Below the pieces are notes generated by a model. The model saw only the letters and a list, made by a program, of their open reading frames with translations, was not told the DNA's origin and did no database searches. A stretch of 64,000 nucleotides of DNA, from NCBI GenBank assembly GCA_947632015.1, contig CANRNP010000001.1:1-64000 (forward strand). The letters are read 5' to 3'. The position numbers and the translations under genes are program-made. The DNA comes from an uncultured Clostridia bacterium. Its GTDB lineage: Bacteria; Bacillota; Clostridia; Christensenellales; Borkfalkiaceae. Below, piece after piece: positions 1 to 9,906 of this stretch (within the stretch, counting starts at the first letter, position 1; the number at the start of each line of letters is the position of its first letter).

Positions 1-539
1 AAACCGCAGGTCTCCATAAATTTATACACAGCGGCGATGAGTTTTTCCGACCACGCGGGGTGAATGGGACACACCGTAATGGGGACGATGCGGTGGGAGC
101 GTTCGGCGTAAAAGCCGACGACGTTTTTCCCGTTCTGCCGACTGATGGGAAGCTGGAGCTTGTTGCGGTAGCCGTATTCCTTTTCGCTCCGCTCCGGACG
201 GGAGACCGCGCATTCCAGCCCGCCGATCTTTCTGAGCGCCTCTTTGACGAGGTTCTGCTTAAAGCCGAGCTGGTAGCGGTATTTGATATGCTGCAAGCGG
301 CATCCCCCGCAACGCCCGAACGCGGGACATTCGGGACGGACCCGCTCCTCCGCGGGGGTGAAGATCTCCTGCACCTTGCCGTAGGCGACGCCCCCCTTTA
401 CGCTGAGGATCTTGATCTCCGCCCGCTCGCCGGGCAACAAAAAAGGCACGAACAAAGTGACACCGTCCTTCCGGACGATCCCCTCGCCGTTCGTGCCGAG
501 CGCTTCCGCGCTGCCGACGATGACATCATTCTTCTCCAT
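1..539 (-). CDS. rlmD: 23S rRNA (uracil-5-)methyltransferase RlmD/RumA-like, N-terminal part (truncated at window edge)
   Basis: Minus-strand translation MEKNDVIVGSAEALGTNGEGIVRKDGVTLFVPFLLPGERAEIKIL...CPAFGRCGGCRLQHIKYRYQLGFKQ: TRAM domain plus Cys cluster typical of the RumA family. Confidence 0.8.
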   Translation of the reverse strand, partial: MEKNDVIVGSAEALGTNGEGIVRKDGVTLFVPFLLPGERAEIKILSVKGGVAYGKVQEIFTPAEERVRPECPAFGRCGGCRLQHIKYRYQLGFKQNLVKEALRKIGGLECAVSRPERSEKEYGYRNKLQLPISRQNGKNVVGFYAERSHRIVPITVCPIHPAWSEKLIAAVYKFMETCG

Positions 540-542
540 CTC

Positions 543-1073
543 TCACCTCCGGATCCGCCGGATCGCAAGATCCGCCGAACGCTGACAGTAAAATATCATA
601 ACATCGTACGCCGCAAAGAACAGCGTGCCGCCGAGGAAGATGATGTAATAGAAAAACCGTACCACGTAGTCGGGAAAACTCATTCCCGCCATTGCGGTGA
701 GCACATAGTAAGAGAGCCACATCGCAAGATCGAACCAGACCGCCTTCGCGGCGAAACACGCGATCTTCAACGGCGTGCGCTTTACATACTTCCTTTGCAG
801 ATAGTTCACGATGGGATGAAGCCCGAAAAAGACGGCGTAGGGCACGATCTTCCACAGCGAAAGAGGAAGGGCGATGAGCCCCGCCGCCAAAAAGGCGAGC
901 GCGCTTCCCCAGACGAAATCCTTGGAAAGAGGCACCATGAGCGCAAAAGTCGCGACGAGGTACCCCGTGGCAAGCAAAAAGGGATTGAGCGTTCCCAGCA
1001 TAAGGAACGCCGCCGCAAACGCCGCGGCAAGCGCGCTCAGCGCGATCTCAAACGACTTCGTCGGCTTTTTCAT
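543..1073 (-). CDS. Multi-pass membrane protein of unknown function
   Basis: 176 aa ORF with about five hydrophobic helices; directly upstream of the rlmD-like gene on the same strand. Confidence 0.65.
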   Translation of the reverse strand: MKKPTKSFEIALSALAAAFAAAFLMLGTLNPFLLATGYLVATFALMVPLSKDFVWGSALAFLAAGLIALPLSLWKIVPYAVFFGLHPIVNYLQRKYVKRTPLKIACFAAKAVWFDLAMWLSYYVLTAMAGMSFPDYVVRFFYYIIFLGGTLFFAAYDVMIFYCQRSADLAIRRIRR

Positions 1074-1085
1074 ATCCGTGCGCCG

Positions 1086-1685
1086 TCAACGGCAGTTACA
1101 GCAAAGGTTGAAGAGACAGTTGACGCAGAGAAAGGTGTAACAAAAGTTCGCGCAGTTGGCGCACCAGTTTCCCCCCATCTGCTCGTCGGGCGAGGGGTTC
1201 GGATCGACGTTGGGCGCGCCGCCCGTCTGCTCGCGGTAATCTGCCCGCGCGCGCAGTTTTTCGTACGCTTCGCGGTATTTTTGGTTCGCGCCGTCGAGCT
1301 GGATGGCGATTTCGAGCTGCTTTTTGCTCTCGTTGATCCAGCTCTTTTTATAGAAGATGACCGATTGCAGATAGTGCCATTCGGCGCCCCGTTCGTTGAA
1401 GGCGTCGAGCTTTTCCTGCGCGGCGGCGATCTCCCCTTTGCGGATGAGTTCGGCGACTTCGTCGTAAGCGCTCGTCCCCTCCGTGTTGCGGCTCTTCTCC
1501 CGCCGTTCGCGCATGATCTCTTCGTAGGCGACGTCGATCTTTTCGAGCATCCGCGCCGCGCGGTTGCCCGCTTCGCCGTCGAGCCAGCGCTCCTCGTTGT
1601 ATTTCATTTTCAGCGTGCGGTACGCCTCTTTGATCTCTTCGTCCGTGGCGGTTTCGCTGACTTGTAAAATTTCGTAGTTGCTCAT
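1086..1685 (-). CDS. J-domain (DnaJ-like) protein with Cys-rich C-terminal tail
   Basis: MSNYEILQVSETATDEEIKEAYRTLKMKYNEERW... J-domain-like start; C-terminus NWCANCANFCYTFLCVNCLFNLCCNCR. Confidence 0.75.
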   Translation of the reverse strand: MSNYEILQVSETATDEEIKEAYRTLKMKYNEERWLDGEAGNRAARMLEKIDVAYEEIMRERREKSRNTEGTSAYDEVAELIRKGEIAAAQEKLDAFNERGAEWHYLQSVIFYKKSWINESKKQLEIAIQLDGANQKYREAYEKLRARADYREQTGGAPNVDPNPSPDEQMGGNWCANCANFCYTFLCVNCLFNLCCNCR

Positions 1686-1733
1686 ATCCGGTCCTTTCTT
1701 TGTTTTGTATTCCAAAGCGCAAAAGCGCCTCTC

Positions 1734-2600
1734 CTATACTTTGACCTCCATCTTAGCGGGAGGCATCCCCTCCATGACCCGCTTCGTCTCCGCGGGGATG
1801 CCGAGCAGGATCACGTTGTCCGTGAGATCGCGGTTGAAAGAAAACTTACAGCCGCCGAGCCCCTCTCTCAGAGAATAGAAGAGCGTATCGAACACGAACC
1901 CAATCTCCCCGCCGTTCTCTTTGATGAGGGTCCGCTTGTTTTCCGCCCCGTAGGCAAGCACAAACGGATTGTAGGAACCCTTCTTTTTGTCTTTGTCGTA
2001 ATCGTCGAGGGCGTCAATCAAATATACCCATTTTCCGAGCGCGTAAAACAGCTCGTCGGTGCCCTCGCCCGCCCGTTCCTTCAAAAAGTGGCGGGAAAGA
2101 CGCTGCATCATGCACGCCGTCGGATCCGCCGCGCGGTCGAGAGAGGGCGTTTTCGTCCGCTCCGTTTCCGCCTGCTCCTTCGAAAAGGTCTCCACGAGGG
2201 TCACGAGCGCGGGATATTTCTTCTTCGCCCTCAGAAATCCGCGGCGGAACCACAGCCGTTTTCCCCTGCCGCGGTCGCCGTCCGAAATATCATCGGTGAG
2301 CTTATAGTAGAGAAGCACCGTGTTCAGCGCGCCGAGCTCCTCGGTGAGTTCGTCGGGAAGGGCGATGGGACGCTTTTTTATGGTGTGTTCGAAGCAATTC
2401 TGTTTTTCCACCTTAACGTCGATCCCCGCCAGATTGTGCAAAAGCGCCGAGAGAAAGGTGACGTCGTAGGAGAGCCCCACCCGCGCCGTTTGCCCGCACG
2501 CTTTTGCAATGCTCTTGCAGAGCCCGCAATAGAGCGCCTTGTAGAGCATGAGATCTTTCACGCACAGGTTGGGAAGATCGTAACGAACGTAGCCGAACAT
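1734..2600 (-). CDS. DUF5685 family protein
   Basis: MFGYVRYDLPNLCVKDLMLYKALYCGLCKSIAKACGQTARVGLSYDVTFLSALLHNL resembles the DUF5685 N-terminus; abuts trpS. Confidence 0.7.
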   Translation of the reverse strand: MFGYVRYDLPNLCVKDLMLYKALYCGLCKSIAKACGQTARVGLSYDVTFLSALLHNLAGIDVKVEKQNCFEHTIKKRPIALPDELTEELGALNTVLLYYKLTDDISDGDRGRGKRLWFRRGFLRAKKKYPALVTLVETFSKEQAETERTKTPSLDRAADPTACMMQRLSRHFLKERAGEGTDELFYALGKWVYLIDALDDYDKDKKKGSYNPFVLAYGAENKRTLIKENGGEIGFVFDTLFYSLREGLGGCKFSFNRDLTDNVILLGIPAETKRVMEGMPPAKMEVKV

Positions 2601-3598
2601 TATTCCCCCTGGTAAAAACCGACTTTGCGGTAGACCTTGGAGAGCGTTTTGCGCGCCGCCTTGAAGGCGCGTTCCGCCCCCGCGGCGAGCACGCCGCGAA
2701 GATATTCCTTCTCTTGCAGGATGCGCGCCCGTTCCGCCTGGATGGGGGCGAGCCCGTCGGCGACCGCCTCGCCCACGGCAAGTTTGAATTCGCCGTAGCC
2801 CTTGCCTGCAAAATCCTTTTCCGCCTCTTCGACCGTTTTCCCCGTAAAGGCGGCGTAGATCGTGAGGAGGTTGGAGATCCCCCCCTTCTCGGCGGGGGCA
2901 AAGCGGATCTCACTTCCGCTGTCGGTGACCGCCCGCTTGAATTTGCGCAGAACGGTTTCCCTGTCGTCCGTCATAAAGACGCAGGCGTTGGGGTTTTCGT
3001 CCGACTTGCTCATCTTCCTGGCGGGGTCCTGCAACGAAGCGATCTTCGCGCCCTGCTTCATGATGAGCGCGCGCGGCACCGTAAACGTTTCCCCGAAGCG
3101 GTTGTTGAACCGCACGGCGATGTCCCGCGCGATCTCGACGTGCTGGGTCTGGTCCTGCCCGACGGGCACGAGATCGGTTTGGTAGAGCAAGATATCCGCC
3201 GCCATGAGAACGGGGTAATCCATGAGCCCCATATTGATATTGTCGGCATGGCGCGCGGATTTATCCTTGAACTGCGTCATGCGCTCCATTTCGCCCACAT
3301 AAGTGACGGTATTGAGCACCCACATCAGCTCGGCGTGCTGGGGCACCTGCGACTGCACATAGAGGGTGCACTTTTCGGGATCAAGCCCGCAGGCGAGATA
3401 CAGCGCGGCGAGTTCCAGCGTCCTCCTGCGCAATTCGGCGGGGTCCTGCCGCACCGTGATGGCGTGCATGTTCGCCATAGCGAAGAAACAGTTGTGATCT
3501 TCCTGCAACGCCAGCCAGTTGCGGATCGACCCGACATAATTGCCGATGGTGAGATTTCCGCTCGGCTGGACCGCCGAATAGACTGTATTTCCGTCCAT
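2600..3598 (-). CDS. trpS: Tryptophanyl-tRNA synthetase
   Basis: VYSAVQPSGNLTIGNYVGSIRNW (HIGH-like region), KMSKSDENPNACVFMTDD (KMSKS). Confidence 0.97.
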   Translation of the reverse strand: MDGNTVYSAVQPSGNLTIGNYVGSIRNWLALQEDHNCFFAMANMHAITVRQDPAELRRRTLELAALYLACGLDPEKCTLYVQSQVPQHAELMWVLNTVTYVGEMERMTQFKDKSARHADNINMGLMDYPVLMAADILLYQTDLVPVGQDQTQHVEIARDIAVRFNNRFGETFTVPRALIMKQGAKIASLQDPARKMSKSDENPNACVFMTDDRETVLRKFKRAVTDSGSEIRFAPAEKGGISNLLTIYAAFTGKTVEEAEKDFAGKGYGEFKLAVGEAVADGLAPIQAERARILQEKEYLRGVLAAGAERAFKAARKTLSKVYRKVGFYQGE

Positions 3599-3628
3599 AT
3601 TTCTCTCCGTAGACCGTTGTACGGAGCT

Positions 3629-3657
3629 ATTATACCAAATTCTTCATTAAAATGCAA
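3629..3657 (-). promoter_or_regulatory. sigma70-like promoter for trpS
   Basis: Minus strand TTGCAT-17 bp-TATAAT about 30 bp upstream of the trpS start. Confidence 0.65.
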
Positions 3658-3685
3658 TGCCTGACCGTTATGTTTTTGTGAAATT

Positions 3686-6600
3686 TTACGGCGCCGCGCG
3701 ATAGTTGCAATGCGCCGCGCGGAGGGTGGCGATCGTGCCAAGACGCAGGATGAAATACTCCCCCGTATCCGCTTCCCGAAGCACCGCCCCGTCCTCTCCC
3801 GCGCAGACGGGCACGAACGCGCGCGCTCCGAGACGGACGCCGTAGCCGTCGAGAGCAAGCGTGCCTTCCGCCGAGGGATATTCGCCCGTAAGAGCGGCGA
3901 GCGCCCCGTTGCATTCCTCGTAGACCCCGCCCTCGCCGCCGCGGCGGACGCGCATCTTTCTCACGTCTCCGCCCGCAAAGGTGCAGAGAAGCTCCTCTTC
4001 CCCCGCGTATTCTCCCTGCCGCCAAACGCCGCCCTCGAAGAGGAAGAGGGTGCCGTCGCCCCGCAGAAAGAGTTTCCCCTCTCCGCCGAATCGTTCGTAC
4101 GTTCCGAACTCTTCGCCGAGCGCCTCGGCGAGCCCCTCTCCCGCGATGCGGAAGCCGAGCTGTCCTGAGGGCGTTTTTACGGAGGGGGACGAGAACACAA
4201 CGAGCCCGCCGCTTGTAATGCGGGCGCTCCCCTCCGTCCGTTCGCCCCCTGCGGTGAGAACGCCGAAGCCGCAACCGTCCGTGTCGATCTCCGCGCCGTC
4301 GGGGGTGCGGAAATGCCCCTCCTGCGCCGCCTCGTAATAGTAGAAATTTTCCCCTTTCAGCCTGTATTCGAACCGCATCCCCTCGGATAGGAAGCGAAAT
4401 TCTTCATGGATCCCCTCGCGGCGGACCTCTCCCGCATAGATCGCGAGCAGATCGTCCGTCTGCAAATACAGTTCGTCCCCTGAGAGCGGGTCGAGATAGC
4501 GGGTAAACCGCCGCAGGGAGAACTCCCCTTCCGACAATTCGAATTGCAACAGTTCTCTCTCCCGCAAGATCTCGGCGCGCCCGTTGACCACGGCGTATTT
4601 CGCCGAAAATCCCTCGTCGCCCGAATAGATGGCGCCGCCGTAGCCGTCGAGGGTGAGCGTTTCTCCGCCGTTGCGGAAAACGCCCACGACGTCCGACTGC
4701 ACGCACACCGTGACCCCGCCGCGCTCCTCAAAGCGGTAGCGCGCGGGAAGATCCCCGAACATGCAGGAAACTTCGCGCGTCTTTTGCTCGTAGCGGTATT
4801 CCCCCCGTTTTTCGCCCGCGCCGAGCAGGGCCGCGCCGCCCTTGCCGTCGAGCACGAGGGAGCCGCCCGTAAACTCCTGCCCGCGAAAGACGGGGAAGAT
4901 CCCCGCCTCCGCCGCGGCGATCTCCGAGACGGTCTTTTCCTCCCTGTTTACCGAGAGTGCGAGCGTTTTCGTGTTCCCCTTGATCATGTCGGAGCGGAGC
5001 ACGAAGAGCTCTTCCCCGCTATATAGAACTTCCGCCTCGATCTCGACCGCAAAGCGGGGGTAATAGGTTCCCGAACCGTATCCGTCCAGAACGAGCGCGA
5101 GCCCGTAGAGCGGGTTTTCGAAATTCCCGTACCGCAAGCCGTCGAACACGCGGTATTCCTGCCCCGAAAGGCGGAAGGAAAAGGTCTCGCTCCCCTCAAA
5201 CTCCCATGCGCCGTCGCCCGCGCGGTACGAACCCGCCGCGCCGCCGAGCAACGCTCCGCCCGCGCCGTCCAAAAAGAGCGTCCCCTTCTCTCCCGCATAT
5301 TCGCCGTATTCCTCCCCCGTGGGGACGAAATTTTCCCCCTTCAACGTGAAACGGAGAGGCTCGCCGCCATAGAGGGTGATGAGATCGCCCGTCCGCAGGA
5401 AGGCGCCCTCGCGCGAAGTGCCGCCCGCGCGGTAAACGCCGCGCACGCCGTAGCCGTCGAGGGTGAGCGTTCCGCCCCCCTCCGCCGCATATTCCCCGTC
5501 GAGCAAGGGATCGTAATACAGGTAGGAGCGCTCCTCTATAAACGCCTCGTCGTCCGACCAGAGCAAACTTCCGAGCAGGACGCGGACGCTCTCCCCCTCT
5601 TCGGGGATAAAGAGCCATTCGTTTTCGTACCGCCCGCCGCGGTAGCTCCCGCGGGAGACAACGCCGCTTCGCGCGAAAACCGCGCCGCCGTAGCCGTCGA
5701 GGGTGAGCGTATCGGAAAGGAAGGTCTTTCCCGCATAGGAATACGCCGTGTAGCGCTCTTTTTCTTCCCCCTCGCGCAAAAACTTCTCCCCGTCGAGGCG
5801 GAAATAGAACGTCGCGCCGCTCCCCTCGAAGAGATAATTGCCCGTGTAGCGCGCCGCCTCTTCGTCGTATTCGTACCGGTACTCTCCGCCGATCTCCGCC
5901 TGCGGGAGACGGTAGCTCGCCTTGCCCGTGCCGAAATCGAGGGTGAGAACGCCGTATTCCTCCCCTGCGGTGCCGTAAAACAGGCTTTTTCCGATATATT
6001 TTCCCGAATCGTCGGTCAAAAATCCGTCCCGTTCCAAGCGCCCTTTGTGCGCGCCCGCCGCAAAACTGCCGTCCGAGCGGTAAAACACGCCGACCGCGCG
6101 CTCTTCGCCGTTTTCGAATACGGCGCGGCGCTCTTCCGCCTCCCCGACTTCGACCGCGAGCGTGCCCTCTCCCCTGAGCGCGGGATAGAGTTTCCCCCAC
6201 ACGCCGACGAGATCGAGGGGCTCTTCGAGGGTGACCGTCTCCCCGCCCGCATACTCCTTTCCGCCCGAACGCCAGCCGAAAAATTCGTAGCCTAAGGGGC
6301 ATTCGGGCGAGCCGAGCCCGATATGGGCGCCGTAGCGGGAGACAAAACTTTCCTCCCGCTTCTCCCCTCCGGGGACTTCGAGCGAGTAGGAGACTTCGAG
6401 CTCCTCCCTGCAAAAGCGCAGTTCGAAGAGGTTGCCGCCCGCGCGCAACTCGCCCGAAGCCGCCGATTTTTCCGCTTCAAAGGAAAAATGTTCGAGCGAG
6501 GGAATTTCGGCAAGAAACTCGGTATCCGCCCATTGCGCGCCCGTGTAGCTGTATTCGGCGCTCCGTTCATACTTTTCGGGGTCGTCCGCCGATTGCAGAT

Positions 6601-7147
6601 AGACGCAAACCATATACTCCGCCTTGTATTTCGCCACAAGGTTCAGATCGTTTTCGGGCATTACGGCGCCGCTTCCAAGAATTTCTCCGCCCAGCTCCCA
6701 TCCGCCGAACACGAGCCCCTCCTTTTGGGGAACGCGGTCGGCAAGATACTCCGAAAGAAGGGTGCCCGGACGGACGTAGCGGGATGTTTCGGCAAGTTCG
6801 CCCCCGTCTGCGTCGAGGGTAAGCACGGGGCATTTGAGATACTTCGCAAAGTAAGTGGTGCTCTCGCCGGGCAATACGTCGGGCAGAGACAGCCGCTCTC
6901 CCTCGCACCCCGCGTCCTGATACCAGCCGTCGAAATAATACCCCTCCTTTTCGGGATCGGACGGCTTTTCGTATGTACTGCCCGAACTGCCCTCGACGGA
7001 GGCAAGGTAAGTGCCGTCCCCCGTCTCGAACCGCAGCGTGACCCGTTCGCTGCACGCCGCCGATACGAGCACCGTGACCAAAAGCGCGAACACGACCGAA
7101 AAGACGGTGACGGACAAAGTTAAAATCGTTTTGCGGAAAGTTTTCAT
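3686..7147 (-). CDS. Large exported, probably lipid-anchored repeat protein: InlB/Flg_new-like repeats followed by about nine LxLDGYGG-type beta repeats
   Basis: Start MKTFRKTILTLSVTVFSVVFALLVTVLVSAACSERV (signal peptide, weak lipobox); KEGYYFDGWYQDAG; recurrent DTLTLDGYGGAVFARSG, GTLTLDGYGVRGVYRAG, GTLFLDGAGGALLGGA, ETLTLDGYGGAIYSGD, GTLALDGYGVRLGARA. Confidence 0.8.
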   Translation of the reverse strand: MKTFRKTILTLSVTVFSVVFALLVTVLVSAACSERVTLRFETGDGTYLASVEGSSGSTYEKPSDPEKEGYYFDGWYQDAGCEGERLSLPDVLPGESTTYFAKYLKCPVLTLDADGGELAETSRYVRPGTLLSEYLADRVPQKEGLVFGGWELGGEILGSGAVMPENDLNLVAKYKAEYMVCVYLQSADDPEKYERSAEYSYTGAQWADTEFLAEIPSLEHFSFEAEKSAASGELRAGGNLFELRFCREELEVSYSLEVPGGEKREESFVSRYGAHIGLGSPECPLGYEFFGWRSGGKEYAGGETVTLEEPLDLVGVWGKLYPALRGEGTLAVEVGEAEERRAVFENGEERAVGVFYRSDGSFAAGAHKGRLERDGFLTDDSGKYIGKSLFYGTAGEEYGVLTLDFGTGKASYRLPQAEIGGEYRYEYDEEAARYTGNYLFEGSGATFYFRLDGEKFLREGEEKERYTAYSYAGKTFLSDTLTLDGYGGAVFARSGVVSRGSYRGGRYENEWLFIPEEGESVRVLLGSLLWSDDEAFIEERSYLYYDPLLDGEYAAEGGGTLTLDGYGVRGVYRAGGTSREGAFLRTGDLITLYGGEPLRFTLKGENFVPTGEEYGEYAGEKGTLFLDGAGGALLGGAAGSYRAGDGAWEFEGSETFSFRLSGQEYRVFDGLRYGNFENPLYGLALVLDGYGSGTYYPRFAVEIEAEVLYSGEELFVLRSDMIKGNTKTLALSVNREEKTVSEIAAAEAGIFPVFRGQEFTGGSLVLDGKGGAALLGAGEKRGEYRYEQKTREVSCMFGDLPARYRFEERGGVTVCVQSDVVGVFRNGGETLTLDGYGGAIYSGDEGFSAKYAVVNGRAEILRERELLQFELSEGEFSLRRFTRYLDPLSGDELYLQTDDLLAIYAGEVRREGIHEEFRFLSEGMRFEYRLKGENFYYYEAAQEGHFRTPDGAEIDTDGCGFGVLTAGGERTEGSARITSGGLVVFSSPSVKTPSGQLGFRIAGEGLAEALGEEFGTYERFGGEGKLFLRGDGTLFLFEGGVWRQGEYAGEEELLCTFAGGDVRKMRVRRGGEGGVYEECNGALAALTGEYPSAEGTLALDGYGVRLGARAFVPVCAGEDGAVLREADTGEYFILRLGTIATLRAAHCNYRAAP

Positions 7148-7297
7148 TTTCTTCGTCTCCTTCCCCCGCGAAACGCGAGGTAAATTTGATTTTATCACTT
7201 CCCGCCCGCAAAAAATTGCCGATCGTAGCGAAATTGCGCTTTCTTTATCCGTTTTCCCGCCGCGGCAAAAAAATTCGCATGATTTGGAAAAACTCCC

Positions 7298-7326
7298 TTG
7301 CAATTTCCGCGCAAACGCGCTATAAT
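7298..7326 (+). promoter_or_regulatory. sigma70-like promoter for fba
   Basis: TTGCAA-17 bp-TATAAT, followed by GGAGG before the fba ATG. Confidence 0.75.
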
Positions 7327-7353
7327 TGAAAAAAATTCTTTTGGAGGAAATTT

Positions 7354-8289
7354 ATGCCCTTAGTTACAACCCAGGAAATGTTTGCGAAGGCATACGCGGG
7401 CGGCTATGCCGTGGGCGCGTTCAATGTGAACAATATGGAAATGATCCAGGCGATCGTTGAGGCGGCGAACGAATGCCGTTCTCCCGTCATTTTACAGGTG
7501 TCCGCGGGAGCGAGAAAGTACGCCAACCCCACTTACCTGCGCCATCTCGTGCTCGCCGCCGCGGAGGAGACGGATATTCCCATCGCGCTCCACCTCGACC
7601 ACGGCGCAGACTTCGACATCTGCAAGGCTTCCATCGACGGCGGATTCACCTCCGTGATGATCGACGCTTCCTCCAAGCCTTGGGAAGAGAACATTGCCCT
7701 CACGAAGAAGGTCGTGGAATACGCGCACAGCCGCGGCGTCGTGGTGGAAGCGGAGCTCGGCAAACTCGCGGGCATTGAGGACGACGTCCACGTTGCGGCA
7801 AGCGATGCGATGTTCACCTCTCCCGACGAAGTGGAAGAGTTCACTTCGAGAACGGGAATCGATTCCCTCGCCATCGCCATCGGTACCTCCCACGGCGCCT
7901 ATAAATTCAAACCCGGACAGGATCCCAAGCTCCGCATCGACATTCTCGAAGAGATCGGGCGCCGCCTTCCCGGCTTCCCCATCGTTTTACACGGCGCTTC
8001 GAGCGTGCCGCAGGATCAGGTCGCGATCGTGAACGAATTCGGCGGCTCCATGCCCAACGCCATCGGCATTCCCGAAAGTGAACTGAGAAAAGCCGCCAAG
8101 CTCGCCGTCTGCAAGATCAATATCGACTCCGACCTGCGCGTCGCCTTTACCGCGGCGATCAGAAAACATCTTGCGGAAAATCCTTCCCACTTCGATCCCC
8201 GCCAGTATCTCGGCGACGCCAGGGCGAACATGAAGGAGATGGTCAAGCACAAGATCGTAGACGTGCTCGGTTGCGCAGGAAAGGCATAA
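7354..8289 (+). CDS. fba: Class II fructose-bisphosphate aldolase
   Basis: GAFNVNNMEMIQAIVEAA, PIALHLDHGADFDICKASIDGGFTSVMIDASSKPWEENIALTK, VEAELGKLAGIEDDV. Confidence 0.96.
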   Translation: MPLVTTQEMFAKAYAGGYAVGAFNVNNMEMIQAIVEAANECRSPVILQVSAGARKYANPTYLRHLVLAAAEETDIPIALHLDHGADFDICKASIDGGFTSVMIDASSKPWEENIALTKKVVEYAHSRGVVVEAELGKLAGIEDDVHVAASDAMFTSPDEVEEFTSRTGIDSLAIAIGTSHGAYKFKPGQDPKLRIDILEEIGRRLPGFPIVLHGASSVPQDQVAIVNEFGGSMPNAIGIPESELRKAAKLAVCKINIDSDLRVAFTAAIRKHLAENPSHFDPRQYLGDARANMKEMVKHKIVDVLGCAGKA

Positions 8290-8310
8290 GAGACGAAAAC
8301 GAAAAGATAA

Positions 8311-8352
8311 GGCATCCGAGCCGCGGTCTGCGGCTCGGACGCCTCTTTTTTT
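8311..8352 (+). terminator. Rho-independent terminator of fba
   Basis: ggcatccgagccgc-ggtct-gcggctcggacgcc followed by tctttttttt. Confidence 0.85.
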
Positions 8353-8380
8353 GGGTACGTTCGGTTTTTTTGCGGACAGG

Positions 8381-9214
8381 TTACGGGCGGCGGACCGTCT
8401 CGAAGATGAGATCGGACAGGGCGCCGAGGCGGGCAGGTTCGAGCGTTTCCCCCCGCACCCCCTCCGGAAGTCCGAGCGCCCGCAACAGTGCTCCCGCCCG
8501 TTCGCGCGGCAGGGAAAAGGCGCTCATCAGGTTGTTTTCGAGCGTCTTTCGGCGGCTCGAAAAGGCGCAACGCACCGTATCGCGGAAGCAGAGCTCGTCC
8601 TTTACCGCAAATCCGCCCCGTGTGAAATCGAATTTGACGACCGCGCTGTCTACATTCGGGCGGGGCGTGAACAGTTCCCGCGAGACGCGGCGCATCATTT
8701 TGCACTCCCCGCGGTGGGCGATCGCCGCCGTGACCGCGCCGTAATCGCCCGTTCCCGCCGCCGCGCAAAACCTGCGGGCGACCTCTTCCTGCACCATGAC
8801 GGTGAGAAATTTGCAATTTTTGCTCTCGCCGACGAACTTCATCACCACGGGCGTCGTGACGTAATAGGGCAGGTTGGCGACGACGCAATAAGCCCCGCCG
8901 AGCTCCTCTTCGACGGCGGACATCTTCTCCCGCGTAAAATCGCGGAAGATCACCTCGGCGTTCTCGCAACCCGACAGCGTTTCGGCGAGCACGGGCTGTA
9001 AACTGCGGTCGATCTCGTAGGCGACAACTCTCTTCGCCTTTTCCGAAAGGACGCGCGTGAGCGCGCCCGCGCCCGCGCCGATTTCGAGCACGGCGTCCTC
9101 TTCCCCAACGCCCGCGTCCGCGACGATGGCGCGAAGCAGGTTGGCGTCGGTGAGAAAGTTCTGCCCGTACCGCTTTTTGAAGGCGAAATTGTGTTTTTTG
9201 AGGAGCTCTTCCAT
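8381..9214 (-). CDS. rsmA: 16S rRNA adenine(1518/1519) dimethyltransferase
   Basis: KKRYGQNFLTDANLLRAIV...VLEIGAGAGALTRVLSEKA...VVANLPYYVTTPV. Confidence 0.96.
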   Translation of the reverse strand: MEELLKKHNFAFKKRYGQNFLTDANLLRAIVADAGVGEEDAVLEIGAGAGALTRVLSEKAKRVVAYEIDRSLQPVLAETLSGCENAEVIFRDFTREKMSAVEEELGGAYCVVANLPYYVTTPVVMKFVGESKNCKFLTVMVQEEVARRFCAAAGTGDYGAVTAAIAHRGECKMMRRVSRELFTPRPNVDSAVVKFDFTRGGFAVKDELCFRDTVRCAFSSRRKTLENNLMSAFSLPRERAGALLRALGLPEGVRGETLEPARLGALSDLIFETVRRP

Positions 9215-9315
9215 GCTTTTCCTCCCATAAAAGGCGCGTTGCGGCGCATACTGCTACCGAGGGAGTTCCCCTCCTTACCGATGAGAAAAGGGAGCCGCAA
9301 AGGCTCTCTTATTTT

Positions 9316-9906
9316 TTACGGAATGTATTCCCGCACGCGGAGAGGGATACCGACCTCTTCGGCAAGCGCGCGGCAGAGGGCGATCTTTTCCCCGCCGATG
9401 ACGTCTACGACGGAAAACCAGCAGTTGACGCCGTTTTGCTTGCAGGAGCGCGCAAATCCGAGCGTCGCCTCGAACGCGCCCCCGATCTGCGGGCGGCAGA
9501 GCGCTTCGTACTCCTCCCGCGTGGGGGCGTTGAGCGAAATATTCACACCGTCGAGCGCGCCAGAAAGGAGCGGCGCGATGTCCTTCCCGTTGATGGCGCT
9601 TCCGTGCCCGTTGGTGTTGAGGCGGGTCTTTTTGCCGGCGCTATGGACATAGCCGCAGACGGCAAGCATTTCCGTAAGGCGGAAGGTCGGCTCGCCGAAG
9701 CCGCAGAACACGACCTCGCGGCAGTCCGCGCCGCCGAGCTCGCCGATCACCTGCTCCGCCGTCGGTTCCGCGCCGCGGAGCCAAAGCGCATGTCCCTCGT
9801 AGGTCTCCTTTCCGTTCCGCACGCAAAAGACGCAACGGTTGGTACAGCGGTTGGTGAGATTGACGTACAGATTTTCTCCGATCCGATAAACGTAAGTATC
9901 TTTCAT
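9316..9906 (-). CDS. TatD-associated radical SAM protein
   Basis: MKDTYVYRIGENLYVNLTNRCTNRCVFCVRNGKETYEGHALWL: CxxxCxxC radical SAM motif; start overlaps the tatD stop by 4 bp. Confidence 0.88.
   Translation of the reverse strand: MKDTYVYRIGENLYVNLTNRCTNRCVFCVRNGKETYEGHALWLRGAEPTAEQVIGELGGADCREVVFCGFGEPTFRLTEMLAVCGYVHSAGKKTRLNTNGHGSAINGKDIAPLLSGALDGVNISLNAPTREEYEALCRPQIGGAFEATLGFARSCKQNGVNCWFSVVDVIGGEKIALCRALAEEVGIPLRVREYIP

Noticed and set aside
60-1667. 535 aa plus-strand ORF
   Set aside because: Covers three minus-strand genes including rlmD-like and J-domain genes; no family similarity of its own.
3599-3660. T-box riboswitch upstream of trpS (and 12608..12672 upstream of metG)
   Set aside because: The leaders are too short; the trpS leader shows only a 7 bp hairpin (ctccgta...tacggag).
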